A model generated the notes under the pieces. That model saw only the letters and a list, made by a program, of their open reading frames with translations. It searched no databases and was not told the DNA's origin. A stretch of 64,000 nt of DNA. Origin: Gyromitra esculenta (taxonomy: Eukaryota > Ascomycota > Pezizomycetes > Pezizales > Discinaceae). The stretch lies in the NCBI GenBank assembly GCA_038503075.1, contig JBCAML010000015.1:1302001-1366000 (forward strand), read 5' to 3'. Below, piece after piece: positions 23,346 through 34,601 of this stretch (position 1 is its first letter; each line of letters opens with the position of its first letter). The position numbers and the translations under genes are program-made.

Positions 23346-24331
23346 ATGACTTCGAATTCGAAGCTTATCGAAAAACGAAAAACCCCTGAAGATGGGACCG
23401 AAACTATCCACCACGGTGAAACGTCTTCTGCCTCGGATTCGCACCCCGCTTCTTCCGGCAAGATCAATGCATGTTAGTCTCTCCTTTCCCATACCACCAC
23501 CGCTCCACTGACCAAAAAAAGTTACCGCACTAATGACTGCTAAACCTCAATCCAAAAAGACCAAATACTCCACCATTTCAGCACTAAACGCGCTTGGAAA
23601 ATACCTAGACCATCCTGAGACTTTCCCCCCAGATCAGGTCATAGGCTTCAGCGAAAGCGCTGTCTACATCTGGGACGTCTATCCTAAGGGTAGTGTCCAC
23701 GCTCTCGTCCTCTCACGGGACATGAAAAAACGTCATATGGATCCCTACGATGCATTTAGGGACAAAGAATTCGCCGAGGAGATGAAAACCGAAGCCCAAA
23801 ATCTGAGGAAGCTTGTAGCGAAAGAACTAAAGCGGATGTACGGAAAATACTCTGAAACGGATAAGAAGCGAGCAGAGTATGAGAAGAGATTGGCGAATGG
23901 CGAAGTCAAGGATGGAGAGGAGGCGCCAAAAGGAAGGGATTGGGAAGCAGAAGTATCCGTTGGGTTTCATTCACAGCCTAGCATGAATCATCTACACGTT
24001 CATGTTATATCTCGAGATTGCCATTCATCGTCGCTTAAGAAGGGCAAGCATTACAGTGAGAGCCATTATAACATCCTGTCCAAATACCATAATCCATTTA
24101 TTTCCACGTGAAGCTAATCAGTGTTTAGATAGTTTTAAAACATCCTTCTTCGTAGAACTGAGCGATCTACCATTCGAAACAAGTCAAGCTGAAGACGCTA
24201 GGAAAGCACTAGCAGATTTGGAAGTAGCCGGACCTTATACATGCTGGAGGTGTAAAGAGTCATTTGGTAGAAGATTTAAGGAGTTGAAGGAGCATCTGGA
24301 GATTGAGTTTGAAGCTTGGAAGAGAGAATAG
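23346..24331 (+). CDS. HNT3: Aprataxin-like DNA adenylate hydrolase (HIT plus zinc finger)
   Basis: Three exons, 23346-23472, 23522-24077 and 24133-24331, give 293 aa. The HIT domain spans about residues 60-235. Its catalytic histidine triad HLHVHV lies at about 197-202 within PSMNHLHVHVISRDCHS. The C-terminus carries the C2HE zinc finger typical of Hnt3/aprataxin: CWRC, then His and Glu in LKEHLEIEFE (about 264-290). The enzyme removes AMP from 5'-adenylated DNA ends left by abortive ligation, so it acts in single-strand-break repair in the nucleus. Intron 1 has a gttagt donor and 49 nt. Intron 2 needs the poor donor gtccaa at 24078; the only other choice is a 25-nt intron. The join restores the family sequence FFVELSDLP. 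Confidence 0.9.
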
Positions 24332-24394
24332 TAAATGATGGTCGTGGGGAATAGTATTCCAAGAATATATTTTGAAGATGCAAAGAGACCACTA

Positions 24395-24879
24395 CAGTTC
24401 AATCGCCCTATAAGGGTTCGGTTTATAAGGGTATCTGCTCTATAAGGGTATAGCCGGTAGCCCCAAGCTATTTTGTATGGTAAAATAAGGGTATCGCTTT
24501 ATAAGAATACCCTTAGTGTTTTTAAAATTTCTTGGTAGCATACCCTTATAGCTAGTGTAGGATTAGGGTTATTTTTGTGATAGGGGGTATTCAAAATACT
24601 GGGTCTAGGATCGGTCGCAAATTAGCTAAACTTGAAAGCTATTCTCACCGCCCACATACATAAATCCATCTAAAACAGTGGGGTATCTAGGAAAGATGAG
24701 TTTATTTGAACTGCAAAAGGAACGTGCTCTCGATGAATCTAGAAGCCCATGCAAGTGAACACTGATTTGCGGTAATTCACACGATTCATGATAAATCACT
24801 CGGTTTTTCTATAAGGGTAACTGCTCTATAAGGGTATGGATTTTCGCCCGGAGTGAACCCTTATAGGGCGATTGAACTG
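24395..24879. mobile_element. 485-bp pogo/Tc1-like MITE, TIR family A
   Basis: Perfect terminal inverted repeats of at least 25 bp begin CAGTTCAATCGCCCTATAAG and are flanked by TA on both sides (24393-24394, 24880-24881). That is the target duplication of Tc1/mariner/pogo elements. The word ATAAGGGT recurs at least seven times inside, in both orientations, clustered near the ends. This is a pattern expected of subterminal transposase-binding sites. There is no coding frame. A shorter relative lies at 48792-48933. Confidence 0.85.
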
Positions 24880-24881
24880 TA

Positions 24882-25571
24882 GTTGAAAGCTGAAGTGTGG
24901 TCTGCTTTACCGAGAGCCGTATTAGGACGGGTCATACTGTCGAGAAACAACCTATTAAATTTAGCTGTTCCCTAATTTAAGAATGCTTCCAATGGCAATG
25001 CTTTTGTGCTTTTTTGGTATCTAACCAGATTTTTCTTGTCCTATTATTACATGTAGTGTACCAAAACGAGGAAGAATTTGGGAGTAATTGGAGACGGCGA
25101 CTGAGACTCTGGGGGTGGTATGCGATGTTTAGTGGTGATAAACGCGATTTATCAGAGTGCATGTATATCAAGATGTGCATATCAGGGGTGGACCACGAGG
25201 GCGAGACCGCGTCCAGCTACTGTGTCACGTGTAGCAGCCAAAGGCCTTAGGAAAAAAGGCTTAAGCGATGGCCGAGTTGTTCGAACAAATTAGGTTTGGC
25301 GACGAGACTACAAGTTGTTGTTGAGGTTTCATGCAGGAGAAACAGCTGCTTACATGTAGTCATACAAATTCGCATGCGAAACAACCAGTGGGTGATATGT
25401 CATGATGCGCCACAGCCAACAACAACCATTCAATGGTTCTCTGACAACTGCTTGGAAAAAAAAAAGACCACACGACCACCCAAAGCAGCCTACGCCCAAC
25501 AAGATGCCCTGTGCACGCAGCCCTAAGGTAAATAAAACAGTCACCGATTTCGCCGATTTCTATTGTACGCT
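24882..25571. other. Gene-free stretch
   Basis: Nothing supportable as a gene: short frames on both strands show no recognisable content and heavy overlap with each other. Confidence 0.45.
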
Positions 25572-26300
25572 TGGCACGATATCCCTTTAAATACGCCTCC
25601 CTCACCCCTCCCTTCTCCCTTTCTTTCTTTCTTCATTAAAGACGTGAACACCGCACCACTCCATCTCTGCATCTAATAAGCAGAGAGAGTGGGCGGATGG
25701 AATATGATCGCGGGCCTGCTCTCTTTTCTGAGGCAGCTGATCCCACTTTCTCTCTCTTCGGTGCTTCTTCACCAGATGTCGGTCCTGTAACGGGTGTTGG
25801 TACACCTGTGCAAGGGACGGTCTGGCTGAAGGGGACGGAGATTGCGATCGTGGCTTGTCGCTTCCCAGCAAAGAGCTTGGGTCGCGAGATCAGCTGTCGG
25901 GGATGAAGCCGGCAGGCCGGGACATCTAACTGGACCCGCAAGCAGATGCTCGGTCCTGTAACGGGTGCACCCGTGCAAGGGACGATCTGCGAGGGGGTTC
26001 AGCCCAGATGTTCTTGTTTTTGCGGCTGGTTCTGGGCTCCTGGATGGATGCAGTCCTGTAACGAGTGTTGGTACACTCGTGCAAGGGACGGTCTGGAAGG
26101 GAGTTAATACAGAGCTCAGTTAGTTTCCCCTCGGCCCTCTTCCTATGATGACAACACAACAGGCTAGGGAATAATTTTTCCCTCGCTCCTGCAAGCGGGA
26201 GTGAGGGTTCCTGCAAAAGTCTCTTGGTCTGATGGAACCTTCTATCTTAGTTTTTTATCTTTATTTCTGTATTAATACCTTTAATAAAAATAATTTGATC
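25572..26300 (+). ncRNA. Candidate transcript with three palindromic repeats (possible non-coding RNA)
   Basis: A TATA-like box (tttaaata, 25586-25593) precedes a long C/T-rich run (25600-25640), the usual look of a filamentous-fungal RNA polymerase II start. AT-rich sequence with several aataaa-like words follows at about 26270-26300. Between them the DNA is GC-richer and carries three copies of a palindromic unit (about 25772-25825, 25942-25989, 26050-26095). Frames on the plus strand are short, and the repeats fall in different frames or are separated by stops. A spliced repeat-protein gene cannot be excluded. An upstream pairing segment (AGTGGG at 25688-25693 with CCCACT at 25742-25747) could form another stem. 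Confidence 0.35.
25772..26095 (+). repeat. Three direct copies of a roughly 45-bp palindromic unit
   Basis: Each copy reads GTCCTGTAACG, then a hairpin, then GTGCAAGGGAC. The central stems are ACGGGTG/CACCTGT (copy 1, six-base loop), ACGGGTG/CACCCGT (copy 2, no loop) and ACGAGTG/CACTCGT (copy 3, six-base loop). At one stem position the three copies have G-T, G-C and A-T, so pairing is kept while bases change. An outer GTCC/GGAC stem is present in all three. Confidence 0.8.
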
Positions 26301-27537
26301 ATTTATTCGAACTTCTTTTTTTGCTCAGCCTTTCTTATACCCTTCTATCTTACTTTCTCTTCAGTTCGGTGACACTACGTTTTCACGTAGGCAATGAGTA
26401 ATTTAGTTATTCGGTGGGGTGTTTGAGACCTCTTCAGAGGTACTTGTATCGCTCCTCAAGCTTTGATTACTAGCGATCTACTCTCCATCTTTATCTTAAC
26501 GTATTACTCCCGCTATCTAAGCAAATATCTCCATCCCCGTTTATCGTCCTTGGACAGTTCGCATCCTTCCATCAACAGTCGACAGTCTCCACCACCACCG
26601 AATCGACAGCTGAATTCAGACATCCATAGCAACTATCTAAACATCTACATTCATCATCGCTCATCAACTCTTACATATGTAAGCACGCCAAATTCGGAGA
26701 TCCCATCAAGAAAGATCTATCTTTGACTACATTTTTGTTGACTGCTCACGGCTCGATCTAGGATGATTTGCACCATCAACTCTAAACTGTACAGTTCGTA
26801 AAGTGAAACCCACTTTGGTTGATGCTTGACTCTAACTACTATTTCTTTAATCGTGAGTCGATACTCTTTTCCGTGTCACTTTTCCCGGCTATCCGAGGTA
26901 GTCCTACCTCCTACGATCTCTGGAGCATAAACTTTACGCTCCTTTCAACTACAAACTACATTAGAAACCCTTTTTAGCTTCCTTCAACCCGCCCCCAGAC
27001 AGAATTTGGACTATCCGTGAGTTGTTGATATCACCATAGAACTCGACAAAGCTTGGGTTACGCTACCTAACCTCGAGTTACGAGTGGATATGTGATAGAG
27101 GTTTCTATCCACAGGGCGATTCCACAGAGCAGATTACCCAGCTATTTCATATTCTTCTCTAATCTAAGTACACCAACCTTGCATATATACCACTAAGCTA
27201 ACACTATGAGCTCTATAGATCTAGTCCTCTACCATGAGACAGCTTAGAGACCGATAGTTATCAATATTCAATCCGATGCAAAGCAATACTCCGTTCGCCA
27301 GAAAAAGACACGGTATATATCCGTGATCAGTACACAAATGGCCGATTAGACAGCCACCCAGTGCAGAAAAACTTCACTAAAACTCATATCCCGCCATTAC
27401 CAACATTAATGGATCTACGTTGAACAGATCCTTAGGGTTTTTGCATTATCCACCTTTCCTTCTATTTCTGGTTGGAAGCCCCGGACACCTTGCCGCAATA
27501 GCTGATACCGAACAACAGTGCTGCGCATAGTAAGAAA
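26301..27537. other. Gene-free stretch
   Basis: About 1.2 kb, pyrimidine-rich in parts (26460-26700, 26930-27000). It contains one frame at 26463-26726 that is low in complexity and lacks recognisable motifs. No gene is supported. Confidence 0.45.
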
Positions 27538-28800
27538 TTACTGCCGAGCCGAGTAACTGAACCACCAGCTTTCGGAGTGGATTGGTCGCTCTATACCCAC
27601 GAATATAAACATCTCGGGACGGATTTGGACTAACTTATGTAGGAGCTTGTGCAGAAGGCCTACGTTAACATCCTCGCATCCAGACCAGCACCTCGCCTCA
27701 ATTCCCTTGATGCATGGCCAATCACTAGCATTACCGAACAGTTCGTGGCAGAAACGCAGTCCATTCCAACCGAAGTGACCCTTAGTTAAAGTGAATTTAA
27801 CTAGACTTCGTGAGATTTTCGGGATGATGCTGCAAAAGTGGTTTTTGTGGTGTCCACGATTCAAAGGTCCGTAGCCCTTAGAATGGCTACAATGATTGGC
27901 TTCAAGCGTGAGCTCCGTCAAGTTCGATCCCAAATGAGCGTATGTGGAGAGTATACCGTATATACACTCTGCGCTAGTCATCAGGTGCAACGAGTCGACT
28001 CGTGGCATCGCTCTAGCCAGGTATTCCCCCACGACACCAGGCTCCGCAAATTCGAATTGATGTGGAAATGGAATGTCCACCTCAAGAGTTCGTATCGAAT
28101 TTGCTCTCTCAGAGCCTAACGCGATGATCGCCGATCGAAAACACTCTGTAGTTTGGGATAGGTAGTGTCTCTCTTGGTTGTAAGTATCACACTCAATACT
28201 CAGCATCTCCGGGACACTCGACCTCCCCTTATCAGCGCGAGCTAGCTGCTTGATAGGTCCCAAAATCCCTTCTAATCTAAAGCCTTCGAGCCAAATCGCC
28301 TCAATCGAACTCTTCGATTCAGGCGCAAGGTACTCCAGTATTGTATTCTCGAAATCCATATCAGGACCTCCGTCGATCCACGGTGACGCATCAGTTAAAC
28401 ACAGCTCCCGCAAATTCGTGCAGCTCCTAAGGATCTGTTGAAGATGTAAGAGGCTATTGCTGTTCAACTCCGCTCGAGCATTAGGTGTTTTTACAGCGAA
28501 CTGTACGCGAGGCACGTATATACCGAGGTAGCGGACGTGCGCGGCGATTCTCGCATTCTGCGTCAGATTCCCGTACAGCATTGGCACAAAACTGATATGA
28601 CATTCAACGTGAGAATAAATGTATACAAGGCAGTGTGACCGCAGGGTTTGACATGTGCCAGCGAGATTGACAACGTCTGGTGAGGGATGGTTTATATGGC
28701 TAGCGTCATTGGTGACAACGAGGCCAATAATTTGGCTAAGAACTTCGATGGAGAGCTTAGTGATTGACATTGAACCTCTGGCCCTTGATGAAATAGTCAT
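27538..28800 (-). CDS. F-box-like protein, intronless
   Basis: A single frame of 420 aa beginning at ATG 28800. Residues about 12-60 (LSIEVLSQIIGLVV, then DVVNLAGTCQTLRSHCLVYI) fit the fungal F-box pattern, which starts with a Leu-rich helix and ends in repeated Cys/Arg/Leu positions. The rest has leucine-spaced segments (LRELCLTDA, SIRTLEVDIP, LTELTLEAN) like degenerate leucine-rich repeats. F-box proteins bring substrates to SCF ubiquitin ligases through Skp1; the substrate here is unknown. A second in-frame Met lies at residue 11. There are no introns, no close neighbours, and AT-rich gene-free flanks on both sides. The F-box is diverged and should be checked by profile search. Confidence 0.75.
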   Translation of the reverse strand: MTISSRARGSMSITKLSIEVLSQIIGLVVTNDASHINHPSPDVVNLAGTCQTLRSHCLVYIYSHVECHISFVPMLYGNLTQNARIAAHVRYLGIYVPRVQFAVKTPNARAELNSNSLLHLQQILRSCTNLRELCLTDASPWIDGGPDMDFENTILEYLAPESKSSIEAIWLEGFRLEGILGPIKQLARADKGRSSVPEMLSIECDTYNQERHYLSQTTECFRSAIIALGSERANSIRTLEVDIPFPHQFEFAEPGVVGEYLARAMPRVDSLHLMTSAECIYGILSTYAHLGSNLTELTLEANHCSHSKGYGPLNRGHHKNHFCSIIPKISRSLVKFTLTKGHFGWNGLRFCHELFGNASDWPCIKGIEARCWSGCEDVNVGLLHKLLHKLVQIRPEMFIFVGIERPIHSESWWFSYSARQ

Positions 28801-31223
28801 GCAATTGTATAATTTATGGGCTTATCGTGCGTTTATATGGTTTTCCTAGGAGCGATGCCAGTTTCCAGATAACTTCATCTTCCCCATTTCTCTAGCTGCA
28901 TCTTTCATTCGGAAACGAGCTAGAAGTATGTCATGATAAGTTGAAGATAACGTATTCTCTTTCTCCAAAAAGCTCGCCAATTTAAAAGCTCTGACAAAGT
29001 AGGTCCAGCCCGATGACGCCCTGAAGTTATAACACCTATTGCCGAGTGCGGGATATCAGGGGAAGCAGAAAAACTATGACGTGAGTGATATCACGAGACG
29101 CACCGACTTGAACCTCACTCGGTATGTTGTACATGCTGGAAAATTTCTTTCATTAAGATTTGCTGAAGGTGGATCTCGCTTAATGGGTAGCTCATGCAGA
29201 AGCGTTTCAAATCCGAAGAAGCTCAACGGAAGCTAAAATATCACCACTTAACTCTCGCATGCCCTCCATAGGATTCAGACATATGAGCGCACGCGCTTCA
29301 CTTCCTATAAGCATTTGAAGTTCAGATGATGGTACCAGATTTATGAAACATTATTGCATGCCATTTAAGCTGAGATACTATCCGTGCCACGTTTAAGAAG
29401 TGTGGGTGCCACGAAGTGGTTTCGGGCCGATTTGCTCATTCCAATTAGGAGTGATGCACATTCGTTTATGGTTGAAATCCCCACGCGTAATGATTACAAC
29501 GATTGATTCAGAGACAAGATCTACTCATGCCAGAGGGGAATTTCAGCCAGCATTCCTGAGTGTCTCAGATCTTAGCCGTGGAAAAAATTTCGCCAATAAA
29601 GTACAAGATCAGTACCGACTATGCTTTTAGGACTAGCTTATTAATCTACCCTAATCAAGCAAAAAACATCTCTCGTCAATATTCGATTACTTCTTCGTCA
29701 TGGAAATCGAAGTAAGTACATTTATTTACTGTGTTACTCGGCATGCTAAATCGAAGTACATGAAATTACTATATACCATTACCGAATAGTCCAGATACAT
29801 GTATTTTTGCTACAATCAGCTTCTTTACCGATGAATAAATAAATTAATGGATGACGCAATTCATCACCGTGTGGGTGCGCGATATTACACGCGCTCAAAC
29901 GACGAGTGATATTTTATGAATTAAATAATATGCCTCAATCATTCTCGATTAAGCCGAGGACTCTGCTAGTATCCTTCTAAGCTAGATCTTTTGTTAGTGA
30001 CGATACTAGATATCCTTGTATACCCTTATTTATCTCTAAACTTAACATAGCGGCTATTATAAACACGGCACATGCTTTCACAAATACCGTTAACTGGAGC
30101 GCGGGGAATATTTTCGACACTGATACCCCCCGAAGTTACATGTAGGTATCCTATCACTCACAGTCAAGATGCTTCTACTTCTCTATAAATATATACATGT
30201 CACATGAAGTGAATACCTTAGTAATTAACTATTCTCCCACTTATCCAAAGCGATGGTCAAGAGGAGTGTGATTTAACACCCTCATGTACCCCCAAAACAT
30301 TTCCTTACATCTCTCCAGCAACGCTGTACGACCGAATACATCCATGGCGTGTCTGAATAAGGGTCATCATATCCATTTGTAGAACGCCAATGTCTTATTA
30401 AGCCCCCACCGCGTTGGTTCTCCACATAATTCCCTAGTTATCGCCACCAACAAACCTTTAATAAAACATAAGTACATACCTTGACTTAGTCTGTAGGTAA
30501 CATGTGGTGAAAAACATGCTTCGCAGGTGAGGAATTTCTTAGAACGTTCTACATCATGCTTCTCTTACACAAAAATCAAAGCTTATTCTATCATAACGGC
30601 TTCTTTTAATCTTCACGAACAACACTATGCTCATATACCTTTGCCTGTGTGAGCCGATTCACTGCGAAGGCTGGAGTACCAACCGAAAAAGAGCGGACAA
30701 GGTTCAGCCACGCACGCACTGTAGCACCCATACCCTAGACATAAACCCCCAAGGCCAAACTCGTCTCCGCAAATCTAACAGGCTGAGCCATTTTCTTGTA
30801 TGTAAGAGATAGGATCAAGATCAAACCCCACGAGACTCTTTGAAAGTAATTTATTCCCTTGGCATCGAGAAATATACATTGCCTGCACCTAAACCCAAAC
30901 TCTCACTTTCTGGTTAGTGAATTGTGGCTTTGGTCGGTTTATATGGATAACGCCTCAACAGTACGTCAGCGATATCGCTAACTCACCAAGCGATACCCCC
31001 TGATGAAGTGCATTTTCGTTGATCTGCTCATGTTAGGCTAAAGCCATCGCACACGCCAGAGTCTAGTAATCCCATACTTAGTTCATAGATGCCCCGTGCG
31101 CACAAAGCTCTATATAAGCATTGAGGCCGCCAAACCAGAGTATCTAGAACTTTAATAGAGTGCAGTTTCGTCTAGAGTCTTTCGGTCATTATCCTTGGAC
31201 TGGTCGCTTGTGAGAGCACTGAC
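28801..31223. other. Gene-free AT-rich stretch
   Basis: About 2.4 kb without any frame that resembles a protein. No inverted-repeat element or simple repeat was recognised. Confidence 0.5.
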
Positions 31224-31247
31224 GTGACTACTCAACTTACGATCTTG

Positions 31248-31837
31248 ATGCGCGCCCTTATTTCCCTTGCTGCACCCATCTCTTCCGCTTACGTATCCCG
31301 AAAATCTGTCACCCATGCCCTCGACCCCTACTCTGATGAAGATTATTATTCACTCCATTCCGCTATATATACTCTCGCCAGTGCCTCTATTTCTATTTCT
31401 CGAGAGATGTCTGCAATATCTACGGCATTTGCAACCGCTACTGCTTTTACAGCTCTCGATACCCCTCACTCACTTTCTGTGTCCCCATACTCAATCTCAA
31501 TACTCCTACATCCATCGTCTCCAAATCTTCCACTTCCAAGATCCCGTCCCATAGTTTGAGCGTTTCCAAACAAACACCGTAACCTACATCACAAACATCA
31601 CCCCAATCGCCGGCAGCGGTCTGTGGAGCTGTCGGAGGCTCTCTTGGCGCCATCATTATCCTCCTTTTAGTATATATCAGAATTCTTCAAAACTGGTTTG
31701 CTGGCTGATTTAGTAGGGAAGGTAGACAAGAAGAAGAAGATAATACGACTATGTCAGATAGTATTGGGGGAATATTCAACAGGGAAGGGGTTGAAACGCC
31801 GTCGAGAGAACTCGCGAGATTTAGGATAGGGGGTTGA
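31248..31837 (+). pseudogene. Broken Ser-rich single-TM surface protein gene
   Basis: The reading starts MRALISLAAPISSAY, a possible signal peptide. It continues in the same frame with an acidic, Tyr-rich patch (DPYSDEDYYSLHSAIY) and a Ser/Ala/Thr-rich segment. The Ser/Thr-rich continuation then appears in a different frame (from about 31510). That frame is cut by stops at 31580 and 31676, yet encodes a transmembrane helix (GAIIILLLVYIRIL) and an acidic tail with a final stop at 31837. No plausible introns remove these lesions. The order of signal, Ser-rich stalk, TM and short tail is the same as in the intact gene 33732-34601, 2 kb away in the same orientation, suggesting a decayed duplicate. 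Confidence 0.55.
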
Positions 31838-33672
31838 CTTGGGCACGGACATGCAAACAGCGAGTATATCTGGGATTGAGCCGCCAGCTGCAGTGGTAAA
31901 GGAGTGATGTGAGATGAGATGGGGATTCGAGATGTTATGACTTATTGGTTGGAGATGCTGGCTTTATAATGTTAACTTGTAGAGATGGAAACCGTAATTG
32001 AGACTGTGTTTTGCTCTGTCGCTCGTTCGTTCGTTCGTTCATCCCATCATCCTTTATCCTAACCGAGAAATACATTGAATGGCTAGGTGAGCGGAAAACG
32101 GACGTTCGTCACAATGCCTAATCTTGCTGCTGGGTCTCGTTCACTCGAAATTTATACGAATTAACAGAAATCAGTTCCTAAAATAAAGCCAAAGTCAAAA
32201 TATTAGGTATTAGAGAGCATCAGTATGAAAGGAGTGTGAGATTGGTACTTTATTCTAGTATATGCCGGAATATTGGTGTGGATTTCAACCTGCTGTGCGA
32301 CTCCTTCTTCCACCAGAATTGCTTTTACGACTTGCTCGCAACTGATTACGGGTTCTCGTAAACCTTATGTACAGCCACCTTATTACAAGCACCCAGATTA
32401 ACCATCAATTGGCAAAAAAACAGGAATTTTTCAACAATCATTATTTTCACACCACCAATATATGTACGTATATGTGAGAAGTAGCTGGCCGGCTAATTCG
32501 CTTTGTGGTGTTTGGTTTTAGAAGATGGATCAGTTACCGAGATGCACTTGTGCGGTAGTAGAGCAACTTTTGCTTTTTATTTTAATCTCCGTAACGATTT
32601 CCAGGACCCGCGCATACGACCTCTTTCCTTCCCCCCTTTTCTCTTATTCGCCAGCATGAACTGAACCATACTGTGATCGTGCTTGCTTAGCGTTGTCACA
32701 CAAGATCAGATTCGCAGATCTGGCGGGCCGAGCCGATCTGCATGTAAAAATGGCGCTAAGTGAACTTTATGAGGTTTCTGCTTCACTTTTGAGACCTTTT
32801 GCATGCGTTGGGGGGCAAAAAAACCTCCCCCCCCCCACAGCGCCAACTGTTCAAGATACCGTGTTTCTGCCGGATACCACAACTGCTGTGCGACCACACC
32901 CACCACCCGCCTATATACCCCTTTTAGTCTTCGCTAGGCGGGACAGACATATCAAATCTTAGGTTATAGCTTCGCGGGAAATTCTAGAAGATTATTTTCC
33001 TTTGACATTTGTTTTAAGTAGAGTATGCTTAGTATACTACAAAGGGGCTTTTTCCTTTTTGACCTGAAGTCTACAATGGCGGTAGGTAATAATGTTATTT
33101 TTGGTGTGTGGGTACGGTGGGTGTGAACAGCTGCAGAGCTAGCAGTATCCGGCATGCAAACTCATTAGAAACATTATACCGGTCGGTCCCTGGACGTTTT
33201 TTTCTATTTTAAAATTTACACCTGGTTCTGGTTCTGGCTCTTTAGTTGGCTGAACTTGGGGTTCTTAGCCATATAGATACATGCTATATACTCGGGGCAG
33301 GCATGGGGAACCCGAAAACGGAGGCAGAAGCTGGCCAATCAACCAGTTAATGTGGCTAAGGAGAACAAATCAAAAAAATCTTGCCAGCAAAAGGCAATTC
33401 TTGGGCCCTTCATGCCTGCCTTGGGCAATATTTCTCGCTCTCAACTTTAGAACTAGATCAGTAGGGGACTCCAAGTCAGTTTAGCAACAAAAAATCGATG
33501 ATCATATTAATTTTAGATAGAAAACAGGGCTGCTGAGTTGGGACAGTGTCTTTCTTCTCCTTAACGCTGTGGCACACAACCAGATCCGATCTTAGCCAGA
33601 CCATGACACATATGTGTTAGGGCTAACCGAATCTCACCGCGCCCTTGACCTAGGGGCGCTCAGGCACGCGGG
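31838..33672. other. Gene-free stretch upstream of the Ser-rich sensor-like gene
   Basis: No supported gene. A short TTCG tetranucleotide repeat occurs at about 32022-32040. The last 200 bp, which are more GC-rich, probably form the promoter of the gene at 33732. Confidence 0.5.
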
Positions 33673-33673
33673 C

Positions 33674-33680
33674 TATATAA
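33674..33680 (+). promoter_or_regulatory. TATA box of the Ser-rich membrane-protein gene
   Basis: TATATAA, 51 bp before the ATG at 33732, in a locally GC-rich context. Its position fits a fungal TATA box with a very short leader. Confidence 0.55.
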
Positions 33681-33731
33681 CCATTAGAGCCCACCCACCG
33701 CAGATTGAGAAAGCATAGTTTTTTCGACAAA

Positions 33732-34601
33732 ATGCGGCTTCAGTTAGGCCTTCTGGCCGTCGTCCTCAAGCTAGTTGTTTGTGAAACTACCGATTACTAT
33801 ACTTTGGATGCTAGCGCTCTCAAATCCGCATCCGCGTCTGCAGACTCCGCCTTAAGCTCAGCGATTTCCGTCTACAGCACAATAAAAAATGATGACGACA
33901 GGTCCTCCATGGATGCAGTTGGAATCTCTATTGTTTCAGTCATCGGCTTAGTCCAACAGGCATCCGATAAGTACGCTGTCATGTCTTCTTCTTTTGCTTC
34001 CCGCGCATCGGTCTCTTCTGTTTCTGCCGCTTCCGCCGCCTCCGCTTCTGCCTCCGCTGCCTCTATTAGCTCCGCTGCTGTTGCCGCCTACATAGCGTCT
34101 ACCGCTTCAAAAACCAAATCCTCAAGTCCGACTGGGGTAGCCTCTCAACCAAACCCCACTCAGTCAGCAACTCAATCAGCAGCACCCCAGCCATCCACCA
34201 ATGCAACAGTCATCAAAGCTGTCGCAGCCACCTTGGTTATCGTCGCATTGCTCCTTTTAGCATATGTTGGATTTCGCCGGGGTTGGTTCGCCTGTCTGCT
34301 AGGGAAGAGAAAAAGTCAAGGCAGAGAAAAGGACGCAACAGGGGTCGAACCGTATATGAAGGAACCCGAATGCGCGGAACTGGGCGAGGGAGAATACAGA
34401 GCAGAGCTGTACGTACCCGAAAAGGGAGGGGTCCCAAATCGTGCTCGTGAGATGGAAGCTCCCTGTGAGTTGCCGGGGTGTCTGCCAGCGGACGAGAGGA
34501 GTAGGGGGGTTGTGCGTGCTGAGGAGTTTGAAGCGCGCGATCATGCAGTACGGGACGAGGGAATGCAGATAGTTGGATTGGGCGAAGATAAACAGAAGTG
34601 A
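33732..34601 (+). CDS. Ser/Ala-rich single-pass membrane protein, sensor-like
   Basis: An intronless frame of 289 aa from ATG 33732. The first 20 residues (MRLQLGLLAVVLKLVVC) are a likely signal peptide. A heavily Ser/Ala-rich stalk follows (about 33-160), expected to be O-mannosylated. One strong TM helix follows at about 166-185 (AATLVIVALLLLAYVGF), then a charged cytosolic tail of about 100 residues rich in Glu, Arg and Pro. This layout is shared with fungal wall-stress sensors of the Wsc/Mid2 type, but no WSC cysteine domain is present, so a sensor role is inference. An upstream frame extension to 33705 would start at a non-ATG codon and is not used. A degraded gene of the same layout lies 2 kb upstream. 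Confidence 0.8.
   Translation: MRLQLGLLAVVLKLVVCETTDYYTLDASALKSASASADSALSSAISVYSTIKNDDDRSSMDAVGISIVSVIGLVQQASDKYAVMSSSFASRASVSSVSAASAASASASAASISSAAVAAYIASTASKTKSSSPTGVASQPNPTQSATQSAAPQPSTNATVIKAVAATLVIVALLLLAYVGFRRGWFACLLGKRKSQGREKDATGVEPYMKEPECAELGEGEYRAELYVPEKGGVPNRAREMEAPCELPGCLPADERSRGVVRAEEFEARDHAVRDEGMQIVGLGEDKQK

Noticed and set aside
25602..26216. Overlapping minus-strand frames with repeated PLQDR / TNTRYRT words
   Set aside because: The repetition is explained by the palindromic DNA repeats, and the words occur in different frames with intervening stops.
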